DNA of 27,732 bases, from the NCBI GenBank assembly GCA_000969725.1, contig JXSR01S005361.1, one strand, 5' to 3'. Positions 1 through 9,478 of this stretch are shown in pieces. The notes beneath the pieces were generated by a model that was not told the origin of the DNA, searched no databases, and worked only from the letters and a program-made list of their open reading frames with translations. Made by a program: the position numbers and the translations under genes. The DNA is from Ophiothrix spiculata (lineage: Eukaryota; Echinodermata; Ophiuroidea; Amphilepidida; Ophiotrichidae). Numbering within the stretch: the stretch's first letter is position 1; each line of letters begins with the position of its first letter.

Positions 1-1069
1 TATGATTGGATAATTGCAATATTGTTATCACATGAGATGACTGGATAATGACATATTTTGAATACTTTGTTATTGTACAATTTTCATTTGCTGAGATCAA
101 TTTCAAATTTTAAAACATTATGGCTTTCTCCACATGATTGATAATAAAACAACTGCTGACGGATTCTAAAGATGGAAAGGTACTTAAAGATGTTTTGTTG
201 AAATTTATGAATATATGAAATTACTTTGTTTGGGTGAAAAAGAAGGGGAAGTACTTAAAAATGTTTTAGGATAAAATGTTTGTTTTTAAGAAATTTCTTT
301 GCTTGCGTGTTTGCCATTTATTAATGTGAAAACATGTGAGTCTAATTATACAACCAAGCTAGAATAGATAATAGACCTTCAGTTGGAGGTGAGATATTCT
401 GGTTATTAGGTGCGTGGTATTTGAGGAGAACGGTCCAGATTTCTTGCCAGATATGTAAGCTGGTCATGAAGAGACTTCATCTTTTTCTGATATGGGTATC
501 ATCAAGAAAGCTGTTAAGTTTCTTACCAGGAAATGTGATGGAATATTATCAGTTTGTATATGTAAGACATCAGTGCATTAGTTGTTAACTAGTTGAGTAC
601 TTGTATGAGGGCCAGCGTCCCTCTCACCATGGCAATTCTGTTAAATCTCACTGCGATTCTTTGTAATGAAACATGAAATAATCTTAAAATTGTTTAGAAT
701 ATTAAAGAAACCAAACTTTGATTTATTGCTGAAGTGAAATATAAATGCGGCTTAAAGAACTGATTCTTTATCCATATGTTTGTAAGATGTATATCCGTTT
801 TCGTATATTAGCCGCTATTATCAAGCAATTTTTATATCTACTTAAACTTTAAAAAAATTGTAGTACACTAAATGTTTGATTATACAAGGAGTTTATCATA
901 TCCAGTGGATACCTCTGTGCAACTAAAGTTGTGTTTATACTTGTCCGCCAGCTCAATCAAAATTCAACGCGTCAAAATTCATCTAAACCTAGATGTTTGA
1001 TTGCATACCTAATTTATCTGTATTCAACTTCATACCATTTTTATTAATTTTTGTAATGATAACCTACAG
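1..1069. other. non-coding stretch upstream of the first exon (probable intron)
   Basis: AT-rich sequence without a sustained open frame or a repeat I can delimit. The last 40 bases before the exon contain a T-rich tract and a CAG acceptor, so at least the 3' part reads as intron. Nothing else specific is seen here. Confidence 0.5.
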
Positions 1070-1268
1070 GTCTGGCCGTATACCGGAGTTCTTCAACACG
1101 CTCAGCACCTGCCGACACCTTGATGAGAGGCACTCAGCCAGGTGACTCGGACGGTTACTTTGAAGGCGACCCTGATGATCCAGAGTCCCATGATGGAGGA
1201 AACGGAAGACCAGATGAGGATGATGATGAAGGAAATGACACTTTTGCTGATGATGCTGTGGTCATGAG
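1070..1268 (+). CDS. internal coding exon, acidic low-complexity segment of an unrecognised protein
   Basis: An acceptor (T-rich tract then CTACAG, ending 1069) and a consensus donor (ATGAG then GTAAGT, from 1269) bound 199 bases. Only one frame is open: two bases finish a codon, 65 codons follow from CTG at 1072, and AG is left over, so the exon enters in phase 1 and leaves in phase 2. The other two + frames are interrupted by TGA. The peptide opens with a Ser/Arg-rich patch (VYRSSSTRS, residues 3-11), then becomes strongly acidic (about 18 Asp/Glu in 65, including DEDDDE at 48-53) and ends ADDAVVM. It has no Cys, no membrane segment and no recognisable domain, so it is probably a disordered, possibly regulated linker. 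Codon and base composition (many GAT/GAC, GC-richer than the flanks) set it apart from the surrounding DNA. The next exon of the same transcript must begin in the complementary phase. I do not recognise the gene. Confidence 0.8.
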
Positions 1269-1923
1269 GTAAGTCTTTATAATTGGAAGGGGGCTTAACC
1301 GATTCTTGTGGAACATGGTTTCTCAACTGGTGTACTAGCTGAGGCAGCTCTACCCACCCAATACCTGTTTCTCATTTGGGCACAGATATAAAATCTTTCT
1401 GAGTAATCATGTATACATTCAAGTATTGTTATATTATTTCGTCCATAAGTTACTAAAACAAAAAGTAAAAGTAAAAATGTACCCACCCTTGAATTTTGAT
1501 GGCCAATTTTAGTGATATCATCCCTGCTTTATTTATGAGGCTATCAGCTTGAAGATATGTGTCCCGCCGCGGCGGCAACAGGATGCATTTGTCGGTTTGT
1601 ACATGTTGCTTATTGTAGCATATCTGATATACCATATAAACTCGTCAAATTCAACTATTTACCGACGATTAAGTCTTTGAATTAATATATTTCTGTACTC
1701 CAAAAGTTCAATAACCCATCATAGTCTATTTCTGAAGCATTATCAAAGTATTTTTAGCCATATCTGGCAAGTTTGTATGAAATAACTCAACGGTAAAGGC
1801 GATGTACATTCAGAAAATAGGTAGTTGAATTGGATGAGTGGATACGGTATACAACTAATATATATCAGATGTGCTACAATGAGTTACATGTAGAAGACTG
1901 CATCTTTTTGCCGTGGTGGCTCC
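1269..1923. other. non-coding, probable start of a long intron
   Basis: It follows a strong GTAAGT donor. No open frame on either strand has coding character. Nothing specific is seen apart from a short GC-rich patch near 1565. Confidence 0.5.
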
Positions 1924-2120
1924 TATATATAAAAACATCAGGGACTGCCGTTTGAGGCGCGCGAGATCGATCGAGCGCCCATGCGCGCCTGAATTGCTTT
2001 ATGAGAGCGCGATTTTTCGCGCGCCTTGAATGATACGTACCACGTTGTCATTATTAAAAGAAATTTTATTTACACAAATGAAATGTTCAACCACCGCGCG
2101 GTTTATGATCGGAAGTTTTT
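1924..2120. repeat. GC/CpG-rich patch with inverted repeat and upstream TATA-like run
   Basis: A CpG-dense island sits in AT-rich DNA. An inverted pair runs from the GAGGCGCGCGA arm near 1954 to the TCGCGCGCCTTGA arm near 2017-2029, enclosing a GATCGATC core. A TATA-like run (TATATATAAAA) starts at about 1924, some 30 bases before the GC-rich block, so a promoter for the zinc-finger-like fragment downstream is possible. It may equally be a small palindromic repeat. The sequence cannot separate the two. Confidence 0.3.
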
Positions 2121-2324
2121 ATGTTCGTCCATTAGCGTTAACTTTATGCTATACACACCGGAAACATGTACGAAAAGGAACACGATGTGAACGGTAATTT
2201 TTTACCGGGCGACACCTTTCAGTCACTCGTGTTTGTTGTGATTTTGCTTCTGGTGTTTTCGTGTCGATAATTCACGATTGTTTGCAATTTCACGGATCCG
2301 GATTTCTACTTATTATGACAAATC

Positions 2325-2580
2325 ATGCCTAATATCAAGTGCTTTTGACTACTTTTCGTAATTGGAAATTACAAGACATAAGATTTAAAAAGGAAGAGAA
2401 AGATGGGACTGTGTTCGTTAGTGAGGTGTGGTGTGAGGTATGTCGTCGTCAAATCCAGAACGTAAAGAGAGATGACCGGATCCGTGGGGCTGCAAAGAAG
2501 TCCCTTAGCATATATGTAGAGGGTACATCGTTTGTAACAAAGCATAATGTTAGCCGGCACATACCGGGCTCCATTTTAAG
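2325..2580 (+). pseudogene. zinc-finger-like gene fragment, probably decayed
   Basis: A 232-codon open frame runs 2339-3037, but only its first third looks like protein. Codons 9-35 (from NWKLQDIRF to the WCEVC pair, Cys32 and Cys35) are followed 33 residues later by H-x4-H (His69 and His74) in a GTSFVTKHNVSRHI context. This resembles the N-terminal BED/TTF-like finger of hAT-transposon-derived animal proteins (ZNF862-like family), an assignment from memory of the pattern only. After His74 the similarity to such fingers stops and the frame becomes low-quality, AT-rich sequence. The only good upstream ATG (2325) lies in another frame, separated from the finger frame by two T-runs at about 2343-2346 and 2353-2359 where single-base changes would shift the frame. 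I infer a degraded or partial copy rather than a working gene; a first exon with an unrecognised donor remains possible. Confidence 0.4.
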
Positions 2581-3230
2581 GTCTAGGAGCTTATTTAGCT
2601 CCCAGTCCAGAATTGTTAATAAAAACCCAGTTGATCAACAACTTTGCTCTCTAAAGATAATTGATAACTTACAAATTACAATACAAGAATTTGACAAGGA
2701 TCCATTTTTGTTCATTATTATAATATTTCACTTTATTCCTTGCAAACAATTCATTCAACGTATGCCTTTATATAAACTTATTTTTATAATCATATATCCA
2801 TCAAAGATAGTTCTAATGCATGTTAAGTATTCCAAAGATTTTGCTTTAGCTGTGTTTCGTCGAACTGTACATGTATGCCTCAAACTCTCAAATTGTTCTG
2901 AAATAAAAAGAAAAAAACAATTATGGTTCGTTAATTTTATTAATAATACAGATCGCTCCCCTCATTTACTCCAGAAGAGCTTTTCTAATTGCTCTTCTAC
3001 CGCTCCCCTAAAAAGCTCCAGGAGAGCTACATATTGAGCCCCTGCAAATTTCATTCAAACTACAGCACGTTAGCATCTATGTTGTTTTAAAAAAAGCACT
3101 TTTTGACAAGTGTCATCAAGGTAGCGGATGCTGCTGTTGGCTCATATAAGTTGCTTTTTGTCCCTAGACTTAGCAGTCACTCTGTCTGTGTGTAGTAATA
3201 CTACTAGTATGTACATGTCATGTGGTAATT
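2581..3230. other. non-coding stretch with no delimited feature
   Basis: The finger-containing frame stays open to 3037, but its translation has no recognisable pattern after 2580. GAGCT/AGCTC-rich short repeats near 2950-3030 are the only texture visible. Confidence 0.35.
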
Positions 3231-3234
3231 TGGT

Positions 3235-3485
3235 TAAAGTTTTGACACAACTCGAGAACCGTAAGGCTCACAATGACGAAACTTGGTGACATGAAGGGTC
3301 CCGGGATAAACATACTCTACAATGTTTTTCCATGGGTGTGGCCAAGGTCATTCAAGGTCAAAAGGTCATTTGAGGTCAAATCTCAAAAATGTTCAAAAAG
3401 TTGTCCTGAGGTCATTTAAAGGTTGCACCTATAACTCATGAACCCTTGACCCCACATGGATCAAACTTGAACCTTGTTCAGGCCC
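3235..3485. repeat. AGGTCA-rich dispersed repeat fragment
   Basis: The block starts with ACTCGAGAACCGTAAGG and runs through a set of AGGTCA hexamers at 3345, 3355, 3363, 3373 and 3409. It then continues to an ACTCATGAACCCTTGACCC-type end. This wording is familiar from dispersed repeats in marine invertebrate genomes, but I cannot confirm the family here. The hexamer spacings (4, 2 and 4 bases between neighbours) match nuclear-receptor DR4 and DR2 geometry. That may be accidental within a repeat. Confidence 0.45.
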
Positions 3486-4535
3486 CTTTTTTAAAAAGTC
3501 TCGGCCCGGCCCGTATCAAGGGAAAGGATATTTGAGCACCTGTCGCCTTACGATCAAGTATAGTATAACATGCAAAACACATATACTGATGGGCAATTAA
3601 AGAGGAGATACTTTTGCTTCATGAAGAATCATGATTCTTAAAAGTCCTAGATTTCCATTTAGAAAATTGAAGTTACCAATAATAGCCTCTTATTATACTC
3701 CATACCAAACATTGCAATCTCCTTATCTATTTGTATTTATTTAACTATATAGATGTAAAAAATCACTTGCAATCGTTACAAAACAGATCTTTTTCTCATC
3801 TCTATTAACACTTGGGTATTATTTACATGCAATGGAAAGTGCTTAAGTCTGTCTTAATGCGGGTACTGTCATGTGTTTAGAGCTGGAAAGATTTACTTGA
3901 GCAGTTGTAGCAAAATTTACCATATTTGGGCAGATAATAGTTGGAAATAGAGATATTTGGAGTGGTCCAGTGTTTTGTGCTGTTTTTTAGTTCAGGTGAA
4001 TGTTATTAAATTTTAAGACTTTAATCAGCAAAGAAGTTTTCCACCATTTGATTTATTGTATGAATTATCATATAAGGCTATATCAAAATAATCAGTCCAT
4101 TTTAGATGTTGACGGTCCAGTCCAGTTGCTTCAATTTTACCCCAAAATGTGTTGAGATTTTTATCTGGAGTATATATTTATTTATTTTTAAAACCCATGT
4201 GAACTCTTTTGACTAAAATATGTTCTGTTTGGGAGAAACAAATTTGTTTTACTTATCTCTTGGTAACCTTAAATTATGTTTGTAAAGACATTGCAGCATA
4301 GGAAACTATGAAATACAGAACTGCTCATAAAATCAAAATTGATCTGCCAATTTAACTTGAATTTGGAAATAAAAACCTTTTCAGCAGCCAACCAAACACA
4401 AAATTTTTGAAAAATTCAGATAATGTATCTTCGAGATGGACATGATTGAATGACTGAAAAGTGGCAAACGGATAACTGGCCAAACAATACTTATTTTGCC
4501 ATAGCAGAATGCGGCTGAGTTATTTCAAGCCACTC
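3486..4535. other. non-coding stretch, nothing recognised
   Basis: AT-rich sequence without open frames of coding character, clear inverted repeats or tandem structure. Confidence 0.5.
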
Positions 4536-4539
4536 AATC

Positions 4540-4800
4540 TGTCTTCATGCATATGCTGGCTACTTGCTTCTCATAGGATACCTCAATTACTCTTGTATCA
4601 AACTCCTTGATGTGAGCCTAGCGCAGAAACTAGATCAGTTTTGGAAATTAAAAGTAGTGCTCTGTAAGAATGGTGTGACTGGCAAAGTTTTAGAGACAAA
4701 TATAACCACCTGTATAACATAGTTTTAAAAGATGAAATATGAGTGTATTTTGCCCAAACACCCATATCATAGGCAAGAAACAAGGATTTCCAGGGAAAGG
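4540..4800. repeat. diverged repeat family, copy 1 of 4
   Basis: It begins at CTTCATGCATATG...GGCTACTTG, passes CCTTGATGTGAG and TTTTGGAAAT, and ends near CATAGGCAAGAAACAAGGATTT. Three related copies follow in the same orientation within 2 kb, so this is an old local duplication or a repeat inserted several times. It has no coding frame. Confidence 0.55.
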
Positions 4801-5044
4801 TGTCAAAATTGGGGGAATGGATGGATTGAGGCTGTGTGTAATTAGCATATTTGTTAGAAAAACCATGACAATCTACTAAAAATACCTATATTTTTGTCAA
4901 TTTTGATGTTTATTTTGAAATTATGTATTTAGGCAGTTTGAAATTATATTGTGGGAAAAAACCTGTTAGACAGTGTTTGATTACTTTGCATACTTCTCCT
5001 TTTTGCCCCAAAATGTGCTAAAATTACCACTTTTTAGATTGACA

Positions 5045-5175
5045 TTCTAAAACCGAAGCCGAGTTTCTCGGTATACTCTCACTTACGATCATCCAGTACA
5101 CGAATGTCAGATGTACTCGATGATTGTAAGTGAGAGTATACCGAGAAAATCAGAGTAGCAGCTTCTGTTTTAGAA
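5045..5175. repeat. 131-bp imperfect hairpin
   Basis: The left arm runs from TTCTAAAACCGAAGC through TCTCGGTATACTCTCACTTA. The right arm is its near-complete inverse, ending GCTTCTGTTTTAGAA. The innermost 28 bases of each arm (5074-5101 and 5129-5156 approximately) match with one or two differences around a loop of about 25 bases. The size fits a small foldback MITE. A microRNA-type precursor has the same overall shape and cannot be excluded. Confidence 0.7.
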
Positions 5176-5569
5176 GGTCTATGCTTTGAAAATTTTTATA
5201 AGCATGCCTGATTTTGGGCTTAGTGCACTTTCTTTCAAAGGTAGCCTAACTTAAATAGTATGTTGTTATTTTTTAGATTGTCTATATTTTGTTTCAATTT
5301 TTACAATTTTTTTAATTATGGTATTATTTGATATGAAAATGATAATGATATTGAAGATTATAAATTTCTAGACAGCATTTACATCTTCCAAGTGTAATGT
5401 TCAAAATATCAAAAATGTTTAAATGAATTTATAATGAGTAGTTGTTATTTAAGCATGCATTGATCAGTAGGTTAGGAAAAGACCTGTTCCACTGTACAGA
5501 AATGAATAGGGAAGAGGGGGTCGGGTTTGGCAATATGGAGAGGGACTGATACAGTGTGTAAGATGTCAC

Positions 5570-5745
5570 TCTATCTATCTTCATGCATATGGTGGCTACT
5601 TGTCTTTTCCATCTCACATGATACCTCAAATAGGGTAGTATCAAACACCTTGATGTGAGGTATTTGGAAATAGATAGCAGTGCCCTACAATGGTTTGTCA
5701 TAAAAAGCTCAAACAGTAACATTCATATGAAACATCATTCACCCA
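5570..5745. repeat. diverged repeat family, copy 2 of 4
   Basis: The same order of blocks as in copy 1 is seen: CTTCATGCATATGGTGGCTACTTG, a CATGATACCTCAAAT block, CACCTTGATGTGAGG and TTTGGAAAT. The 3' part is altered and leads into an inverted-repeat element at 5809. Confidence 0.5.
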
Positions 5746-5808
5746 TAAATACCCGAACAAGGACATCTGAGAGAGGGAGGGCAGAAATCACCCAGGAAGA
5801 TGACTAAC

Positions 5809-6087
5809 ACCCTGGCTACATAACCCCCGGACGGCGACTGGTGTCTGGTAGTCCGAAGGAAGCTGCAACGCCGGTACATCGGTATGACACCGGTGAATTT
5901 ATTAGACCATAACTGAAGACTTTGTATACATTCCACAAGGTTTTAACTCAGAATTAAATTCTGGCGGCATGCTTCCGGCATCTCTGCGGCTCAGGGGCGC
6001 CGGTGTCCGATTGGTGTCCGGTGAATTCTTCCCTGTATGACACCGTAAACACATCGTAACCTCGCTCCAAGGTTATGTGACCAGGGT
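5809..6087. mobile_element. MITE-like element with 17-bp terminal inverted repeats
   Basis: The left end ACCCTGGCTACATAACC and the right end, read on the other strand as ACCCTGGTCACATAACC, form 17-bp inverted termini with two differences. The 279-bp interior is GC-richer than its surroundings and contains repeated GGTGTCYG / ACACCGG words in both orientations. It has no coding capacity, so this would be a non-autonomous DNA element. No clear target-site duplication is seen. It sits between copies 2 and 3 of the local diverged repeat. Confidence 0.6.
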
Positions 6088-6104
6088 ATCCAACAGTGTG
6101 TTTA

Positions 6105-6335
6105 CAAGAAGATACTCTTGTCTTGCACATGTTTGCTACTTGTCATCTCTTAAGATACTTCAATTGGACTTAAGTATTGAACTCCTTGAAGTGAAACTGG
6201 AGCAGTTTTGGAAATAAAATGTATACTCTAAAAATACTTTGACAGACTGAGTTTTACGGGACAAATGTAACCTTCTGTACATGTTATTCATATACCCATA
6301 TTTGGCAAGAAACCAGGATTTTGTGGGAGGTGGGA
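6105..6335. repeat. diverged repeat family, copy 3 of 4
   Basis: It shares GCTACTTGTCATCTCTTAAGATACYTCAAT-like order, CTCCTTGAAGTGAAACTGGAG, CAGTTTTGGAAAT, ACAAATGTAACC and a GGCAAGAAACCAGGATTT end with copy 1. This is the best-preserved partner of copy 1. Confidence 0.55.
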
Positions 6336-6364
6336 ACCAGAAGGATGATGCGGAGGCAGTGTGT

Positions 6365-6520
6365 ACACACTCTGTCTCTTTTCTTGCTGCCTACTGTCCA
6401 AGTTCATACATGTAGGATACCTCTATATTGGACTAAGATTGAACTTGATTTGAAACTAGATAAATTTTTTGAAATGAAAAGTAGTGTGCAGGAGCTGAGG
6501 TAAATGTATGACATACATCC
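6365..6520. repeat. diverged repeat family, copy 4 of 4 (partial)
   Basis: It carries CTGTCTCTTTTCTTGCTGCCTACT, GGATACCTCTATATTGGACT, GAACTTGATTTGAAACTAGA and GAAATGAAAAGTAGTG in the same order as copy 1 and then stops. It follows copy 3 almost directly. Confidence 0.45.
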
Positions 6521-8129
6521 ATGCTCTAAATAAGTTAATAAGTCATAACACATTTCACTTAATATTATGTACTGCATGAAATATTTAACATAATACAAAT
6601 ACTAAATGCCTAAAATTGCAAAAATATATAGGTTATATTTGGACTCAACCGTTGAACGAAGCAAAGCCCAATGCATTGGTACAGTCCAATTGATTTCTGC
6701 CACTCCTAACAGAGTAGAAAGGATTAAAAAGGAACTAAATATTTCACATTTCATCTTTTTCATTTTGAAAAAGGAAAACAAGCTTGAATGTAGTTTCAAA
6801 ATGTACAATTGTAAAATAGCTGTCTGAAATGTTTAATTTTAACTTGTAAACTTGTTAATTAGTCTCGGTGCATATATTGTTGTTAACGCTACATTTGGTA
6901 GGTGTTACTTTAATTCTCCTACTGGGAAGCACTTATCAGATTTCTTGTTAGAGTAGATCCTTTCTGTACTTGGCACTATATGATGGTCATTTGATAGGCA
7001 ATTAGGTTATTTCCCTCAAAATTGAACTTGTCCGTATTCATGAAACTTTAGTAGTTGGCAATTACTAACCAAGATGTTTCAAAACAGGAAAAGAAACAAA
7101 CATTTTTTGAGAAAATTTACTCAACAATTTACAAGGCAACAGCAAGCGAATACACAAGCAAGCAAAAAAAATCTATTTTGGAAAATCAAAACCTTCGTAT
7201 ATATTTTCACCTGAAAAATGAATTTTGCCGCATTTATGGATGTTCCAGATGAATGAACACATCAGAAATAAAAAATAATTATAAGGAAATACTAGAGTCA
7301 AAGAATACTTTTCTAGAGTTTGATATGATGCTGCAATAGATATAATGTTCAAAACATTGATTATATAAATATGAAGTAATCAGAATTATTATTTTGAACT
7401 TGTGCCTTGTTTATATATCTCCAATTAGTTAAAAGGTTTGTAAAGTTCACTTCGGTACAAGTTTAAGGCAAACAGCTTAAACTGGGGAAATCACCAAACC
7501 ATACCAAAAATAATCTTTCTAACATGATTTGGAATATTATTTTAGTTGTATAAATGACAAAGCTATGAAATGTTATTCATGCAAAAAGCTTGTGTGAAAT
7601 GCAAATGTTTTGCCATTTATCTTGTTTTATGCAAATGAAGCTTGCATGCAGGTTTCTGAACTAACCTAAAACTTTATGAACAAAATATATGTATCTTTGA
7701 ATGAAATCAACATTTTCCCTTTTTTTTTAAATTTAAGCTTGAGTGCATCCTACTTTAAGCAGTATTTGATACACAAGGCATTCTATAATAGGAGTACGGA
7801 GGTGTTATGTGACCCTCAGGGGGTGTCGGCTACGGATGTTGTTGAGTCCTTTTGCTTCCTGATCTGCCTGTATTCATTTCCTTCTGTGGTCATCTTGATT
7901 TCTTATTAGTGATAAGATATTCCGATCAGTAGAACATGGTCAGGGATATTCTGTCAATTGTTGACAAGAAATGTCTTTAAAAAAGACCATGCATCAGGGG
8001 TTCTCGATATTGTAAGCCATCCGATAAACCAGTTCCCCGTGTCAGTTACCTTGAATGTCATTTTGTTGCACATGGGGAACAGTTTGATAGAATGTAACTT
8101 TTTGAACAATTGGATTTCATAGCAATTAG
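6521..8129. other. non-coding stretch, nothing recognised
   Basis: AT-rich DNA with frequent stops in all frames. Short open frames at 6606 and 7055 have low-complexity Lys/Asn/Ile-rich translations typical of chance frames in AT-rich DNA. A slightly GC-richer patch at 7795-7875 shows no exon boundaries I trust. Confidence 0.5.
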
Positions 8130-8130
8130 G

Positions 8131-8377
8131 CCTAAAAAAATTAATTGTTTGATTGGCGTAACATAGAAAAAATAGGGTAGGTAGGCCTTTTTTTTTTCAT
8201 TTTTAAAAATATTTAGCCGAGGAAACATTCAATTTTAGGTTAGTTTGGGTGCTAATCATTAATTTTTCAAAAGGCACCTAATTTTACTAAATTTTGATGT
8301 TTTTCCAACCTTTTTTTTCTTTTTGACCAGAAAATTATGGTTTGTTGGGTTACGCCAATCAAACAACTTTTTTAGGC
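8131..8377. mobile_element. MITE with GGCCTAAAAAA termini
   Basis: The left terminus (GCCTAAAAAA then TTGTTTGATTGGCGTAAC) is matched in inverse at the right end (GTTACGCCAATCAAACAA then TTTTTTAGGC), giving about 30-bp imperfect inverted repeats around an AT-rich non-coding interior of about 185 bp. A longer element at 13975 has related ends (GGCCTGAAAAAAATA and TTGTTTG), so the two may belong to one superfamily. No target duplication is obvious. Confidence 0.7.
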
Positions 8378-8412
8378 GTTCATGAAAGTTCATCTGTGTT
8401 GGTATAACATGA

Positions 8413-8644
8413 TGGAAGATTTTAAACCTTTTTTCACAACACAAAAGGTGAAAACATACCTCGGAATTTTCAAACTAGATCCTTTGTTTTTCATCAGCGA
8501 GATGAGACTGACTCAGATCGAGAACAATCTCGTAGACTCCCGGAAGTTTGTGTCAGCCCCCGTCTCGGTTCAGCGTCGGTCGGTTTGAAAGTTCCGAGGT
8601 ATGTTTTCACCTTTTGTGTTGTAAAAAAGGTTTAAAATCTTCCA
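8413..8644. mobile_element. MITE with about 62-bp terminal inverted repeats
   Basis: The left arm 8413-8475 (TGGAAGATTTTAAACC...) is repeated in inverse at 8583-8644 with two or three differences. A GC-richer centre of about 107 bp separates the arms and contains CCCGTCTCGGTTCAGCGTCGG. There is no coding capacity. The element together with a short leader is flanked by direct copies of AACTTTTTTAGGC at 8365-8377 and 8647-8659; the left copy coincides with the end of the preceding element. Confidence 0.75.
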
Positions 8645-8940
8645 TTAACTTTTTTAGGCTTTAGGCAGAAGGTGTTTACTGTGTCACAGCAACTGAGATG
8701 GTTATGCACCAGTTGGTTTTTCCTCTGGGCTTACTGTATTTTAATATTAGTGCACTCTTGTATACTCTGGTCATCACTAAATAGGCTGGAATTTCAAGGC
8801 TTTTATTCATCAGCAAGCAAAGGTAATCCCTCTTACACACGCGCCATAGATACTGATGGGTCACACATAAAACACACGCTGCAGTTGTGTTGTAATAGTT
8901 ACTTCAACAACTCACCGTATCTTCTTATACGGGAGCGCGC
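8645..8940. other. non-coding stretch between repeats
   Basis: Short open frames here have no coding character on either strand. CpG content rises from about 8840 (ACACGCGCC, GGGAGCGCGCC) towards 9060, possibly from an unidentified repeat. Confidence 0.4.
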
Positions 8941-8941
8941 C

Positions 8942-8960
8942 GTTGTTGATTAGTGATGAA
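8942..8960. repeat. solo arm fragment related to the 9245-9406 element
   Basis: GTTGTTGATTAGTGATGAA differs by one base from the inner part of the right arm of the element at 9245-9406 and has the same orientation. It is probably a remnant of a second copy. Confidence 0.4.
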
Positions 8961-9244
8961 TCCACAGTTGATATTCAAATAAGCGCGTCACGCATGGCAC
9001 AGCGTACACGGAGGTGCGTTTACGCAGTGCGAATAAATCGGCGCACTGTTCATCGCGCTAGGGAACTTGAGTACGTGCAAGGACTGGAGCTTGGGAACAG
9101 TTGAAACTGACAAAGCAACACTCATTTAAAAACTAGCATTTTGTTTCAGATTCTTCAAAGTATTTTTATTGGGATGAGTATCTGTTAAATTGAAAATATT
9201 TAGAATTTAATTCATACGTTTTCAGGTAGATTTTCGTTGTTGAA

Positions 9245-9406
9245 AGGTATTCAAACATGCTACAGAGTTGTTCATCGCTAATCAACAACTCTGTATCCGA
9301 TGCGTCGGCGTATTTTTTTATCACACTCGGGTGGCTAAATACGCAGATGCATGGATGCATTGTTGTTGATTAGCGATGAACAACTCTATAGCATGTTTGA
9401 ATACCT
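9245..9406. mobile_element. 162-bp foldback element, 45-bp inverted arms
   Basis: The left arm 9245-9289 (AGGTATTCAAACATGC, continuing to CTAATCAACAAC) is matched by the inverse of 9361-9406 with a single difference. The central 70 bp contains GATGCGTCGGCG and GCAGATGCATGGATGCAT. Such young-looking arms suggest recent activity or gene conversion. It is non-coding. Confidence 0.8.
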
Positions 9407-9478
9407 AAGTGCACACTTCACTGTATCAATTCACGATATGTAGAGGCCTGCTTATAATTTAGTGTTGATCAAAGTATA

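Noticed and set aside
8413..8644. GC-richer centre (CGGAAGTTTGTGTCAGCC region) as an exon
   Set aside because: It lies between the two inverted arms of a MITE-like element and has no splice signals.
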